Shown: positions 17,478 through 26,826 of the stretch, piece by piece
How the letters are laid out: every line of letters begins with the position of its first letter
Numbering within the stretch: the stretch's first letter is position 1
DNA from: Bacteroidales bacterium UBA1754
Lineage (GTDB): Bacteria > Bacteroidota > Bacteroidia > Bacteroidales > Paludibacteraceae
Direction: 5' to 3'
Assembly: GCA_002315615.1 (NCBI GenBank)
Contig: DCHK01000008.1
Span: forward strand, 7,824 to 71,823
DNA: 64,000 bases
Notes under the pieces: model-generated
Databases searched by the model: none
The model's input: the letters and a program-made list of their open reading frames with translations, nothing else
What the model was told of the DNA's origin: nothing
Position numbers and translations under genes: made by a program

Positions 17478-18299
17478 CTAATACTCTTCTTCTTTGTTTG
17501 GGAAAGTAACTTCTTTCACGTCGGTTACGTATTGTTTGATGGCATTTGTCATCACTTCGTGCAAATTGGCATAGCGACGAAGGAAACGTGGCGAAAATCC
17601 TTGATTCATACCAAGCATATCGTGAATGACAAGTACTTGTCCGTCGGTTCCGCTACCTGCACCAATACCAATAGTAGGTATGACCAAAGATTTTGTAACT
17701 TCGGTAGCCAAAACTGCAGGAATTTTTTCGAGTACAATGGCACTGCAACCGATTTCTTGTAAAAGTTGAGCATCGTGTTTCAGCTTTTCGGCTTCTTTTT
17801 CTTCTTTTGCACGTACAGTGTATGTTCCGTATTTGTTAATGGATTGTGGCATCAGTCCAAGATGACCGACAACGGGAATACCTGCGTCAATTATTTTTTT
17901 AATATCGGGCAAAAGTTCTTCGCCACCTTCAATTTTTATAGCATCTGCACCCGTTTCTTTCATAATGCGCACAGCAGCATCGAGCGATTGCAAAGGATTC
18001 CCGACGCAATAACCGAAAGGCATATCAACTACAACCAAAGCACGTTTCACTGCGTGTGCTACTGCTTTTCCGTGATAAATCATTTGGTCGAGCGAAATAG
18101 GAAGGGTAGTTTGGTTTCCACACATTACATTTGAGGCAGAATCGCCAACCAAAATCATATCTACACCTGCACCATCTACTATAGACGCCATAGTGTAGTC
18201 GTATGATGTTAACATACTGATTTTCTCGCCTCTATCTTTCATTTCTTTGAGGCGATGAACGGTAACTTTACGTATATCGTCTTGTTTAACTGCTGACAT
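17478..18299 (-). CDS. panB: 3-methyl-2-oxobutanoate hydroxymethyltransferase
   Basis: It catalyses the first step of pantothenate synthesis, adding a hydroxymethyl group from methylene-tetrahydrofolate to 2-oxoisovalerate. The protein is 273 residues, usual for PanB. Motifs include MLTSYDYTMA near the start, LVGDSASNVM for metal and substrate binding, ADAIKIEGG and VVGHLGLMPQS, then IPTIGIGAGSGTDGQVLV. The start MSAVKQDD at 18299 is preferred to an upstream in-frame codon because the -7 box lies between them. The last gene of the - strand run, with its own promoter; no panC is nearby, although the pantothenate kinase gene coaX is 11 kb away. Confidence 0.97.
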   Translation of the reverse strand: MSAVKQDDIRKVTVHRLKEMKDRGEKISMLTSYDYTMASIVDGAGVDMILVGDSASNVMCGNQTTLPISLDQMIYHGKAVAHAVKRALVVVDMPFGYCVGNPLQSLDAAVRIMKETGADAIKIEGGEELLPDIKKIIDAGIPVVGHLGLMPQSINKYGTYTVRAKEEKEAEKLKHDAQLLQEIGCSAIVLEKIPAVLATEVTKSLVIPTIGIGAGSGTDGQVLVIHDMLGMNQGFSPRFLRRYANLHEVMTNAIKQYVTDVKEVTFPNKEEEY

Positions 18300-18316
18300 A
18301 ATTTTTATTTTTTTTG

Positions 18317-18324
18317 CAAAGTTA
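18317..18324 (-). promoter_or_regulatory. Promoter -7 box for panB
   Basis: On the - strand TAACTTTG matches TAnnTTTG, 17 nt before the panB ATG. Its position rules out the longer open frame upstream as the real start. Confidence 0.6.
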
Positions 18325-18402
18325 GATAAAAAAGTATAATGTTGAAGTCGCAAAGCACAAAAACAAACTCTTTTCTAATTACTAATCACTTTCAACTTTT
18401 TA

Positions 18403-19770
18403 CTACACAAATCCTTTTGATAACCATTTTTTGCTCCACCAACGTTTTACGAAAATTGCACCACGAATATTTTCGTCGAGCAAAAAGGCAAACCACATTC
18501 CTGCTAATCCCCAACCGAGCGAAATGCCGAATATATAACTTAATCCTACAGAAACTGTCCACATCACAATTATGCCAACAATAGTGCAGAAATAAATGTC
18601 GCCCGTAGAGCGCAACGAGTTGACAAAGAAAATGTTGATGGCACGTCCGTTTTCAAGTATTACATCAATCCACAAAATTACAATGCCCATCTTGATAATT
18701 ACTTCGTTTTGAGTAAGCAATGGAAAAACAAACTCTCCAGAAAGTGCAATGATAGTAGATATTACAATGGTGCAAAATATAGAAAGTTTAATGCCATATT
18801 TACCAAAAACAAATGCAGCATTGGTGTGCCTTTCGCCCACAAGATGTCCTACAACAATGGCTGCACCTTGACCGATAGCCAAAGCGAGCAAATATGAGAA
18901 CATTACCAAATTCATACAATAGGCACGTGCCGTAAGTGCCTCGTTACCAAGCATATTGATAAAATAAGTAATGACGACTTGCGAAAGACTATACGAAATT
19001 TGTTCGCCAGCCGATGGCAATCCTATTTTTAGCAAGTTTTTTAACTCGTTTTTCGGGAAAGGTATAAACCATTGAACTGGAAAACGTGGAATGTGCTTTT
19101 TCTTTAAGAAATAGAACAAAAGTAGTACGGCAACTCCTCGACTGATAGATGTAGAAATAGCGGCACCTTCGGCTCCAAGTCTTGGCATACCGAATTCTCC
19201 GAAAATAAGCATATAATTACCGAAAAAGTTTATTACATTCACCACAAGTGTAACAATCATAGGGTAGTAAGCCTTGTCTGCAGCACGCAGAGCAGCCGAA
19301 AGCGTCATCGAAATTGCTTGTAAAAAGGCAAATGCGCCGACAATTTTCATATATGGCAGTGCATCGAGCATCAAATCGGAACGAAGTCCCATCAACTCGA
19401 GTGCCGAGCGACCACCAAAATACAACGAAGCGCTTACCAAAACGCCAATTAAGGTGTTAAGTGCCAAAGAAATACCGACTACTTGTACTTCTTTTTTCCC
19501 TTCTTTTGCACCCAAATATTGTGCGCAAAGTACAGAAGTTCCAAGTGCTACCACCTGAAATACCAAAAAAGCAAGATTCACAATTTGATTGACAAAACCG
19601 ACTGCCGCAACGCTGTTGTCGCTATATCGGCTCAACATAAATGTGTCCATTGCGCCAAGCATCATCATCAGTAGCGTTTCGACGAAAATTGGCATTGCTA
19701 CATTCTTCAGTCTGATGCGGAGTTCGCCGTTGGCAAACGCTTTTTTCATTCTCGATGATACAGCATTCAT
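18403..19770 (-). CDS. MATE family efflux transporter
   Basis: A 455-residue inner-membrane transporter with the two-bundle pattern of MATE exporters. Hydrophobic segments alternate along the whole length and the opening reads MPIFVETLLMMMLGAMDTFML with SVAAVGFVNQ, a typical first helix pair. The internal repeat of the family is seen again at GLPSAGEQISYSLSQVVITYF. MATE proteins export drugs or metabolites using Na+ or H+. The substrate cannot be read from sequence. It starts 2 nt after the epimerase-like gene, so the two are likely one transcription unit. Confidence 0.93.
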   Translation of the reverse strand: MNAVSSRMKKAFANGELRIRLKNVAMPIFVETLLMMMLGAMDTFMLSRYSDNSVAAVGFVNQIVNLAFLVFQVVALGTSVLCAQYLGAKEGKKEVQVVGISLALNTLIGVLVSASLYFGGRSALELMGLRSDLMLDALPYMKIVGAFAFLQAISMTLSAALRAADKAYYPMIVTLVVNVINFFGNYMLIFGEFGMPRLGAEGAAISTSISRGVAVLLLFYFLKKKHIPRFPVQWFIPFPKNELKNLLKIGLPSAGEQISYSLSQVVITYFINMLGNEALTARAYCMNLVMFSYLLALAIGQGAAIVVGHLVGERHTNAAFVFGKYGIKLSIFCTIVISTIIALSGEFVFPLLTQNEVIIKMGIVILWIDVILENGRAINIFFVNSLRSTGDIYFCTIVGIIVMWTVSVGLSYIFGISLGWGLAGMWFAFLLDENIRGAIFVKRWWSKKWLSKGFV

Positions 19771-19772
19771 AT

Positions 19773-20798
19773 TTATTTCAGAGGATTATTGTCGGAAAAA
19801 TACCATTCTGAAAATTTTTGAAATCCAACTTCGATAGAAGTGGTCGGATTGAAATTCAATTCTTCTTTAATTTTACTAATGTCGGCATATAAGAAGTTTT
19901 GGTTGCCTATTTGTTCCTCTTTATGCGTATATTCAATGTTTTTGTTGATGTTTTTCAATGTTCTCAATATTTCCGTAGGAAAAACAGGTTTTCCACTTGC
20001 TACATTAAATATTTTTGCGGGAATATTATTGGCACATTCGCTTTCTATCAGCACTTTATCCAACGCAAGTAGAGTAGCCATTATGGCATCATCAATATAA
20101 ATAAAATCCCAATAGGGCGATTGAATTTCAAGTATTTCATTATTAGTAAATTGATGCATTATTTTCATTGGAGCAGTGTCGGGATTGCTGTATGGTCCGT
20201 AAATTGAAAAATAGCGCAAACCGATAGTCGAAATTCCATATTTCGTACTATACAAAACTGCCGTCATCTCCATAGTTTTCCGACTGACGCCCAACATACA
20301 AACAGGGTTTTCGGTACGGCAAAATTCCGATGTAGGTACAATGTCATTCTTACCATAAACACTTCCGCAAGATGCATAAACAAAGTGTCGAATGTTCTTG
20401 ATATTGCATTGCTCAATAATATTCAAGAAAGCGGCATTGTCGTTTTTGAAATAGGCTGTGGAAGAGTATTCTGCAAATGTTTCGGGTGAATTGACTAAAA
20501 ATGCAACTTTGTCGAATTTATATGCATCAAAAATTTTTTGTAATGATTTTACTTTTGTAGCATCGGTTCGGTAGTACGAAAAATTTTTGAAAAGATTGCT
20601 TTGTAATGGTTTGTCAGTAGGAATTTCGCTTGCTTCGTCAAAATTATATCCTAAACGATTCAACCTCTTCAATCGAAGTTTGGTGTCGTAATCATTTGAG
20701 ATATTGTCGATTCCCACCACATTGTCGCCACGCATTATCAAACGCAATGCAAGTGCAGAACCTAAAAAACCAGCCGTTCCAACAACAAGAATTCTCAT
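19773..20798 (-). CDS. NAD-dependent epimerase-like protein, catalytic YxxxK lost
   Basis: A 341-residue extended short-chain dehydrogenase resembling UDP-glucuronate 4-epimerase. The cofactor motif GTAGFLGS is at residues 7-14, VYASCGSVYG at about 140-149 and LRYFSIYGPYSNPDTAP further on. Where relatives have PVSLYAATKK, this protein has PVCMLGVSRK: the catalytic tyrosine is L169 and the lysine is R173. The LAAQ-type motif at about 100-110 is also altered (LVNSPETFAEY). The frame is intact with no stop, so it is unlikely to be a fresh pseudogene. It may bind NAD or a nucleotide sugar without the normal chemistry. It lies between sufE and a MATE exporter. Confidence 0.8.
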   Translation of the reverse strand: MRILVVGTAGFLGSALALRLIMRGDNVVGIDNISNDYDTKLRLKRLNRLGYNFDEASEIPTDKPLQSNLFKNFSYYRTDATKVKSLQKIFDAYKFDKVAFLVNSPETFAEYSSTAYFKNDNAAFLNIIEQCNIKNIRHFVYASCGSVYGKNDIVPTSEFCRTENPVCMLGVSRKTMEMTAVLYSTKYGISTIGLRYFSIYGPYSNPDTAPMKIMHQFTNNEILEIQSPYWDFIYIDDAIMATLLALDKVLIESECANNIPAKIFNVASGKPVFPTEILRTLKNINKNIEYTHKEEQIGNQNFLYADISKIKEELNFNPTTSIEVGFQKFSEWYFSDNNPLK

Positions 20799-20841
20799 TT
20801 CGTTTTTTCTGTCTAAAAAATACCGATTTTATTCGATGAAA

Positions 20842-21264
20842 TCAATTGTTTTGGCTCTTAAAAGCAAGAGCATAGATGCGCATTTGTTTTATCATTGCCA
20901 ACATTCCGTTCGAGCGAGTAGGAGAAAGGTGTTCTTTCAGTCCAATTCGTTCAATGAAGTAAAGATCGGCGTTCAAAATATCGTCAGGTGTTTCGCCCGA
21001 AAGGATTTCTACAAGCATACAAACTATACCACCAGCAATGTCGGTGTTGCTCTCACCTTGATAATACACTTTCTCGTCACGAAATTCGGCTGCCACCCAC
21101 ACTTTGCTTTGGCAACCTTCTATTACATTTTCTTCTACTTTGTACTTGTCTTCTATTCCTTTCGACGACTGACTTTTGTCTATTATCAATTGATATTTAT
21201 CAAGCCAATCATCAAGAAATTCAAATTCGGCGATTATTGCGTCTTGCTTTTCGTTTAAGGTCAT
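20842..21264 (-). CDS. sufE: SufE family sulfur acceptor
   Basis: SufE takes the persulfide sulfur from SufS and hands it to the SufBCD scaffold. The protein is 140 residues with the acceptor cysteine C51 in EGCQSKVW, the same position as in E. coli SufE. The motif SNTDIAGGIVCMLVEILSG is also typical. It follows sufS by 82 nt in the same direction. The rest of the system (sufB, C, D) is upstream but split off by two restriction-modification genes. Confidence 0.95.
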   Translation of the reverse strand: MTLNEKQDAIIAEFEFLDDWLDKYQLIIDKSQSSKGIEDKYKVEENVIEGCQSKVWVAAEFRDEKVYYQGESNTDIAGGIVCMLVEILSGETPDDILNADLYFIERIGLKEHLSPTRSNGMLAMIKQMRIYALAFKSQNN

Positions 21265-21346
21265 ATTTTTGTATATAATCGTTTATTGTTGATTTGCTTA
21301 TTTGCTGATTCTCTTAATTCCTTTATTTTTTTAATCTGTTGATTAA

Positions 21347-22567
21347 CTAATTTTTAAACATTTTTTGTGCACGAAGAATTCCATTGTACAATATGTCAAT
21401 TTCTTCTTTTGTATTATAGAACGAAAATGACGCACGAACAGTTCCTTCAATACCGAAATGATCCATAACAGGTTGAGCGCAGTGATGTCCCGTGCGGACA
21501 GCAATTCCTAATTTATCAAGAATGCTTCCCATATCGTAAGGATGAATATTGCCGACCAAGAATGAAAGAACTCCGCTTTTCTTCGGTGAATTGCCGAAAA
21601 ATCTCATTTTTTCGATGGCAGAAAGTTTCTCTTGCGCATAGCATAGCAGTTGATGTTCGTGTTCTGCAATATTTGCCATACCAATTTTTTCCACATAATT
21701 TAGTGCTTCTGCTAATGCTGTAGAGCCTATAAAATCTGGCGTTCCTGCTTCAAATTTGAATGGAAGTTCGTTGTAGGTCGTTTTTTCGAAAGTTACTTTT
21801 TGTATCATTTCGCCACCGCCTTGGTATGGTTGCATTTTTTCAAGCAACGTTTCTTTTCCGTATAAAACGCCAATTCCTGTTGGACCATAAATTTTATGTG
21901 CCGAGAAAACAAAAAAATCAGCGTCGATACTTTGTACATCCACTTTAATATGTGGAATTGATTGCGCACCGTCAATCAAAACTTTCGCACCATATTGATG
22001 TGCAATAGTGGCAATTTCTTTTACGGGATTTATGGTTCCTAAAGTGTTTGAAACTTGCGCTATAGCAACCAATTTTGTTTTCTCGTTTAGCAAACTGCGA
22101 AGTTCTTCAATATTAAGTACGCCATTGTCGTCAAAATGCACAACTTTTAGAATTGCACCTTTGCGCTCGCACATCATTTGCCAAGGCACGATGTTGGAGT
22201 GGTGTTCCATTTCGGTAACGATAATTTCGTCATCTGCTTTGCAGAATGTTTCGCCAAAAGAGAATGCAACCAAATTGATAGCCTCGGTTGTTCCTCTTGT
22301 AAAAACTATTTCATTACTGCTGTTAGCGTTGATAAATTGTTGTACTTTTTGCCGTGCAGCTTCGTGCGCTTCGGTGGCACGTTCGCTCAAAAAATGCACG
22401 CCACGATGTATGTTGGCATTTTGTTCCAAATAACCACTTTTAATTTTTTCTACCACACACAACGGTTTTTGCGTAGTGGCAGCATTGTCGAAATAGACTA
22501 ACGGTTTGCCGTAAATTTGTTGCGACAAAATAGGGAAATCGTGTCTATAGATATCAGGGTTAAACAT
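21347..22567 (-). CDS. sufS: Cysteine desulfurase, SufS type
   Basis: A PLP enzyme that releases sulfur from cysteine for Fe-S cluster assembly. It is 406 residues, the group II size. The PLP lysine is K225 in FSAHKIYGPTG, and the persulfide cysteine is C363 in RTGHHCAQP. The start YFDNAATTQKP and TRGTTEAINLV are standard. The gene begins 30 nt after the restriction enzyme gene on the - strand, and in Bacteroidota would normally follow sufD directly. Confidence 0.97.
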   Translation of the reverse strand: MFNPDIYRHDFPILSQQIYGKPLVYFDNAATTQKPLCVVEKIKSGYLEQNANIHRGVHFLSERATEAHEAARQKVQQFINANSSNEIVFTRGTTEAINLVAFSFGETFCKADDEIIVTEMEHHSNIVPWQMMCERKGAILKVVHFDDNGVLNIEELRSLLNEKTKLVAIAQVSNTLGTINPVKEIATIAHQYGAKVLIDGAQSIPHIKVDVQSIDADFFVFSAHKIYGPTGIGVLYGKETLLEKMQPYQGGGEMIQKVTFEKTTYNELPFKFEAGTPDFIGSTALAEALNYVEKIGMANIAEHEHQLLCYAQEKLSAIEKMRFFGNSPKKSGVLSFLVGNIHPYDMGSILDKLGIAVRTGHHCAQPVMDHFGIEGTVRASFSFYNTKEEIDILYNGILRAQKMFKN

Positions 22568-22597
22568 AGATCTAAAAGTATATATATTTTTTGCTGA

Positions 22598-23713
22598 TTA
22601 TAAAGAATAATATCCTTTTACTTCTCCAATCGACAATTTCTTGAAGTTCATTTTTGCTGTAATCGTAGGATTCAATTGACGTACACTATTGATGTTAAAA
22701 GTTACATTGCTTTTTTGAATGTAGCAATCATTTGCATAAACGAAGAATATCGGACTGATTTTGAAACCCGAAATTTTTCCACTGCCTCGTTCTTTTCTCA
22801 CATCATAGAAATTCTTTTTTGAAATTGTAATAAGATTTTCTTTGAAAATTGCACCTGATCGTTTTAGCTGAGACTTTAATGCTTCGGGAGTCCAAACTGT
22901 ATAATGATTTCTTCCAGCAGGTCTTATTTCACCTTCGAGTTGTGCCCAAACCGAAATTTGATTTGCAGGAATCATAACTAAATAACCATCCATATCTTCG
23001 GTACAAATTACATCAGCATATTTTTTTACGTAATTTTTAGATATGGCGATATTTATACTTTCCACAGAAAAGTTATGTTCGTTATTTCCCATCAATATAA
23101 AGAAATTCAAACTTTTTTGTTCCGATAGCATTTGTCCGTATTGTGGATAATTTTTTAAGAAATCTTTTGTGATCAATAAATTTCCATCTTCTTTATACTT
23201 CGGTAAATCTGGTTCTGATGCTTTTGCGTAAGGTTCTTTGAATTCTATTGTGTAAATATTTAGGTCTCTTACAACGATTAAGGCACTGTCCACACCACAG
23301 CAACCGCCCGCTTGAATCAGCATTCGAGATTTGTTTTTTGTAGAATAAGCATAACGAGGAACAAGGTTATACGATTTAAGTAATTCGCTAACTTTTTGTG
23401 GAACAAAGCTTTTGTTAGTAAAACAATTTGCAAAAATAGGTAATTCAAATATATTAGCCAAAGTTTGAGCATAGATACATTCGCTAAAAACTGCAGATTG
23501 GATATTTTGGTTTGTTTCGTAACTTTTTTTAATCTGATGTGCAAGAGCAGGACAACTTTTTTCGATAGTTTTTAGTTCAACAATCTCTTTCTTTCTTGTT
23601 TTATCCCATATTTTTTTTCGTTCGTCTTTTGTAAATAAAACCCTTGTTGGAACTTTAGAATAAAATTCCAACATAATTTCTTTTTGTAATTTGCTGAGTG
23701 CTATTTTTCGCAT
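22598..23713 (-). CDS. Putative type II restriction endonuclease
   Basis: A 371-residue protein. A PD-(D/E)XK-like core is visible: D142 in CCGVDSALIVV, then E157-F-K159 in YTIEFKEP. Its 5' end overlaps the end of the methyltransferase gene by 13 nt, the usual layout of a coupled restriction-modification pair. It has no helicase or ATPase motifs, so a type II enzyme is more likely than type I or III. The recognition sequence cannot be predicted. Composition is A+T-rich like its partner and unlike the suf genes on either side, which suggests joint acquisition. Confidence 0.7.
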   Translation of the reverse strand: MRKIALSKLQKEIMLEFYSKVPTRVLFTKDERKKIWDKTRKKEIVELKTIEKSCPALAHQIKKSYETNQNIQSAVFSECIYAQTLANIFELPIFANCFTNKSFVPQKVSELLKSYNLVPRYAYSTKNKSRMLIQAGGCCGVDSALIVVRDLNIYTIEFKEPYAKASEPDLPKYKEDGNLLITKDFLKNYPQYGQMLSEQKSLNFFILMGNNEHNFSVESINIAISKNYVKKYADVICTEDMDGYLVMIPANQISVWAQLEGEIRPAGRNHYTVWTPEALKSQLKRSGAIFKENLITISKKNFYDVRKERGSGKISGFKISPIFFVYANDCYIQKSNVTFNINSVRQLNPTITAKMNFKKLSIGEVKGYYSL

Positions 23714-25320
23714 ATTTCTGTAAGGTTGTTAGAATGAACAATATTAAAAATTTTTTCATTATCCTTAATTCCTAAAATATCAAGGAATTTTCTATTTAAC
23801 TTATCTCTATATATACGTGGGAATTTAATATTTTCTTGAACTCCAACATTGTTTTTTGTAACAATATATGTATTTGATAAAGAAAGCATTTCTTCTGTTA
23901 TTTCCTTAAAAAATAAATTCTCTTCATCACTTATTTTATCATAAAACATAGGTAGTTTTAAAAGTAACCCTTTTGGGTATGTGATTCCGCCATCAAAAAT
24001 TCTCCAAAACCAGTAAACAAATGATGAGTTTATTAGGCAATAGATAAAATTAAAAACATCTTTATTATCTAAATGAATTGTAATTTGTCCATTTCTATTC
24101 ATTTTTTTGTTCAATGCTGAAGTATAGTATCTACATGTGTTTGGCATTGAAATAATGTATTTCCCACTTTCGCATATATAATGTGCCAAGATTTTATTGC
24201 TGTAAGAATACCATTTTTCATAAATATGACTAAGTCGTTCATCACATTTTGCATACATTGAATTATTCTTATCTATAATTTGTCGTTTGGTATAGATAAG
24301 TTTTTCCAAAAACTTATTGTCAAGCATCAACTTTCGCTCTTCATTTTTGAAACGAATCAATGGGCTTACTTTATATCCAAATTCTTTTTCTTTGTTAGTA
24401 ACAGTAATTGCAGCACGTACAGAATTACTTGTGTTGGAATTGAAAATTCCGTGTTTTCTCCCATAAAAAATATTTCCTGGAACATTATCAAATGAAACAA
24501 TAAATCCAGAAAAATTATTCATTAGTCGTCTTAATGAATAAAATTTTGAACCACCAATAAAACTATATGGTGTGATTATAACAGATTCGTTGCTTTGCAA
24601 AAGAATTTTTTCCATAAATGCAGAATAATAGTCTTTTCCGTTCTGTTGAATTTCAGAATTTTCCCAGTTGTGTGGTATTGTGTTATATTTGCTGTATGGT
24701 GGATTTGAAATTACTTTACAATTTTTTGGAAGTTGTACTGATTTATCTAAAAAATCACAACATATTACATTTATTTTATCTTCTAAATCAATTCCATATT
24801 TTGCTAAAATGATTGTTTTGCAAATATTTAATGCAATTTCATCATTATCATAAAGATAAAGATTTCCTAAAAATATCAAGTCCCTTGCTTTTTCTTTCCC
24901 TATAATATCAAGGTATGAAAGAATCAACTGTCCTGTACCACAGGCAACATCACAAACAACTGGTGATGTTTGTTTTTTAAGCCATTCTGACATTACGCAA
25001 GCCACATCGTATGGTGTAAAATATTGTCCGTGTTCTTTTTTCTGTTGTTTGTCAATAATTGCTAAGCCAGTTTCATACAAATCACCAAGATTTGAAATTT
25101 GCAGAAAATTTGTTTCTCCATTTTCCAAAATAAAATCACATATTTTTTCCCAAATTTGTTGAAGTCCATATTTTTCAACAAAATCACAGTATGCTTGTAA
25201 TGTCAAGTGTTCAACATTAACATTCAATTCTGCCGATTTACATTGAAATGTCAATTTAACTTTTGGTTCATCAACATCAAATAATGACAATTGCGTATAT
25301 TGAAATAAATTAGTATTCAT
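23701..25320 (-). CDS. N6-adenine DNA methyltransferase
   Basis: A 539-residue gamma-class methyltransferase. Motif X-like EHGQYFTPYD is at about 96-105, the SAM-binding motif VCDVACGTGQL at 122-132, and the catalytic NPPY at 206-209. The second half (about 300-539) should hold the target recognition domain and ends with KLPMFYDKISDEE. It would protect host DNA from the endonuclease encoded right after it. The 8-nt gap to sufD and 30-nt gap from the endonuclease to sufS place the pair tightly inside the suf operon. Sampled lines here are about 25% G+C against about 37% in sufS. Confidence 0.88.
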   Translation of the reverse strand: MNTNLFQYTQLSLFDVDEPKVKLTFQCKSAELNVNVEHLTLQAYCDFVEKYGLQQIWEKICDFILENGETNFLQISNLGDLYETGLAIIDKQQKKEHGQYFTPYDVACVMSEWLKKQTSPVVCDVACGTGQLILSYLDIIGKEKARDLIFLGNLYLYDNDEIALNICKTIILAKYGIDLEDKINVICCDFLDKSVQLPKNCKVISNPPYSKYNTIPHNWENSEIQQNGKDYYSAFMEKILLQSNESVIITPYSFIGGSKFYSLRRLMNNFSGFIVSFDNVPGNIFYGRKHGIFNSNTSNSVRAAITVTNKEKEFGYKVSPLIRFKNEERKLMLDNKFLEKLIYTKRQIIDKNNSMYAKCDERLSHIYEKWYSYSNKILAHYICESGKYIISMPNTCRYYTSALNKKMNRNGQITIHLDNKDVFNFIYCLINSSFVYWFWRIFDGGITYPKGLLLKLPMFYDKISDEENLFFKEITEEMLSLSNTYIVTKNNVGVQENIKFPRIYRDKLNRKFLDILGIKDNEKIFNIVHSNNLTEICEK

Positions 25321-25328
25321 TTATTTTT

Positions 25329-26666
25329 TTATTTACATATAGCACAAGCAGTGCATTTGGGTTGTTCGTTTCGCAATCTGCTTTCTACCAACATTTTTAC
25401 GCGATCTTTCAGTGCACCTACAGTGATATTCTCTGTTATGTCGGCAGTAAATGCTTGTAAAAGTAATAGTTGCGCTTCGCGTTCGCTGATGCCACGCGAA
25501 CGAAGATAAAACAATGCGTTTTCGTCTAATTGTCCCGTTGTGGCGCCGTGACTACATTTTACATCGTCGGCATAAATTTCCAACTGTGGTTTAGTGTACA
25601 TAGTTGCATCAGCCGAAAGACACATATTTTTGTTTGTTTGAAAAGAAGCGGTTTTTTGTGCATCTTTTCTTACCAATACGCGTCCAAAGAATGTTCCTTT
25701 CGATTTTTCGTCCAAAATGTATTTAAAAAGTTCGTTGCTTGTGCAGTTTGGTACGGCGTGGTCTATATTCGTTGCATTGTCAATTTTTTGGCAGCCATTG
25801 CCAATTGCCATTCCACAAAGTTTTGTTTCTGCATATTCACCCATCAAACAAATATCTATGTTGTTGCGTGTCAGTCCGTTGTGCAACGTAATGATGTTTG
25901 TGAGTACATTCGACGATTTTTGTTGTTCTATCAGCAAATTGCAGATATTAGTATGTTTTTCGCCCGTACTTTCGAGTTTGTAATGCTCGTATGTGGCATT
26001 TTCTCCAACAAAAACTTCTGTAATTCTGTTTGATAAGAAATTGAAGTCTTTCAGACTGTGGTCGCAAACAAGCAGTTTCGCTTTTGCGTTTTCTTCCAAT
26101 ATAATGAGGTTATGACTGTTAGCCATTATGTCGGCATTCCCGCTCATTATGTTTATCAGTTGAATTGGTTCTGCAATTTCGGTGTTTTTCGGAACGTACA
26201 TAAAAAAACCGTCTTGCGCAAACGTCATATTGAACGAAACGTTCGGGTCGTTGTGCTTTTGTGCTTGTTTTGCGTAATATTTTCGCACTAATTCTGGATA
26301 TTTTTCAGCCGCCTCGTTTAGTCCACAAATAATGACGCCTTTAGGTAAATTTTCAGCGTTTTTATCGAGGAAAAACGAATCATTTACCACATAAAATAAA
26401 TGCGATTTTATGCCAGGAACATCGCAACGAAAAATGTCGCTTGGATTTATTTGAATAGGCAAACGATTTATGTTTAATCCGTAATTTATGCCGTAAGATT
26501 TTTTCAAATCGGAATATCTGTATCGTTCGGAAGTTGGCGAGGGCAGTCCGTTTTTTTCAAAGTCGGCGAAAGCCTCGTCACGAAACGCATTCAGTATATC
26601 ACTGCTTTTCGATTTTATTGTTTCGGCGTGTGTTTTATATAAATCTATGTAAGATTGTTCTTCCAT
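25329..26666 (-). CDS. sufD: Fe-S assembly protein SufD
   Basis: A 445-residue SufB/SufD-family beta-helix scaffold subunit of the SufBCD complex. The C-terminal core is recognisable: FKYILDEKSKGTFFGRVLV, QTNKNMCLSADATMYTKPQLE and the ADDVKCSHGATTGQLDENALFYLRSRGIS stretch (the last around residues 375-405). The extreme C-terminus ends KCTACAICK, a C-x2-C-x2-C cluster. It follows sufC after a 160-nt spacer with heptamer repeats. Confidence 0.95.
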   Translation of the reverse strand: MEEQSYIDLYKTHAETIKSKSSDILNAFRDEAFADFEKNGLPSPTSERYRYSDLKKSYGINYGLNINRLPIQINPSDIFRCDVPGIKSHLFYVVNDSFFLDKNAENLPKGVIICGLNEAAEKYPELVRKYYAKQAQKHNDPNVSFNMTFAQDGFFMYVPKNTEIAEPIQLINIMSGNADIMANSHNLIILEENAKAKLLVCDHSLKDFNFLSNRITEVFVGENATYEHYKLESTGEKHTNICNLLIEQQKSSNVLTNIITLHNGLTRNNIDICLMGEYAETKLCGMAIGNGCQKIDNATNIDHAVPNCTSNELFKYILDEKSKGTFFGRVLVRKDAQKTASFQTNKNMCLSADATMYTKPQLEIYADDVKCSHGATTGQLDENALFYLRSRGISEREAQLLLLQAFTADITENITVGALKDRVKMLVESRLRNEQPKCTACAICK

Positions 26667-26762
26667 ATTGTTGTTAACTCACTATGTAAAGATGTTTAAT
26701 CGTTTAATTGATTGATTATTTGCTGATTTGATGATTTGTTTAAGGTTAGTCTTTCTTGCTTC

Positions 26763-26792
26763 TCATCTCTCATCTCTCATCTCTCATCTCTT
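26763..26792. repeat. Heptanucleotide tandem repeat (CATCTCT) between sufC and sufD
   Basis: About four perfect head-to-tail copies of CATCTCT, followed by two of TTAACTC. It lies in the 160-nt spacer and is non-coding. Confidence 0.8.
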
Positions 26793-26826
26793 AACTCTTA
26801 ACTATATACAAATTCCTCATTTCTAA

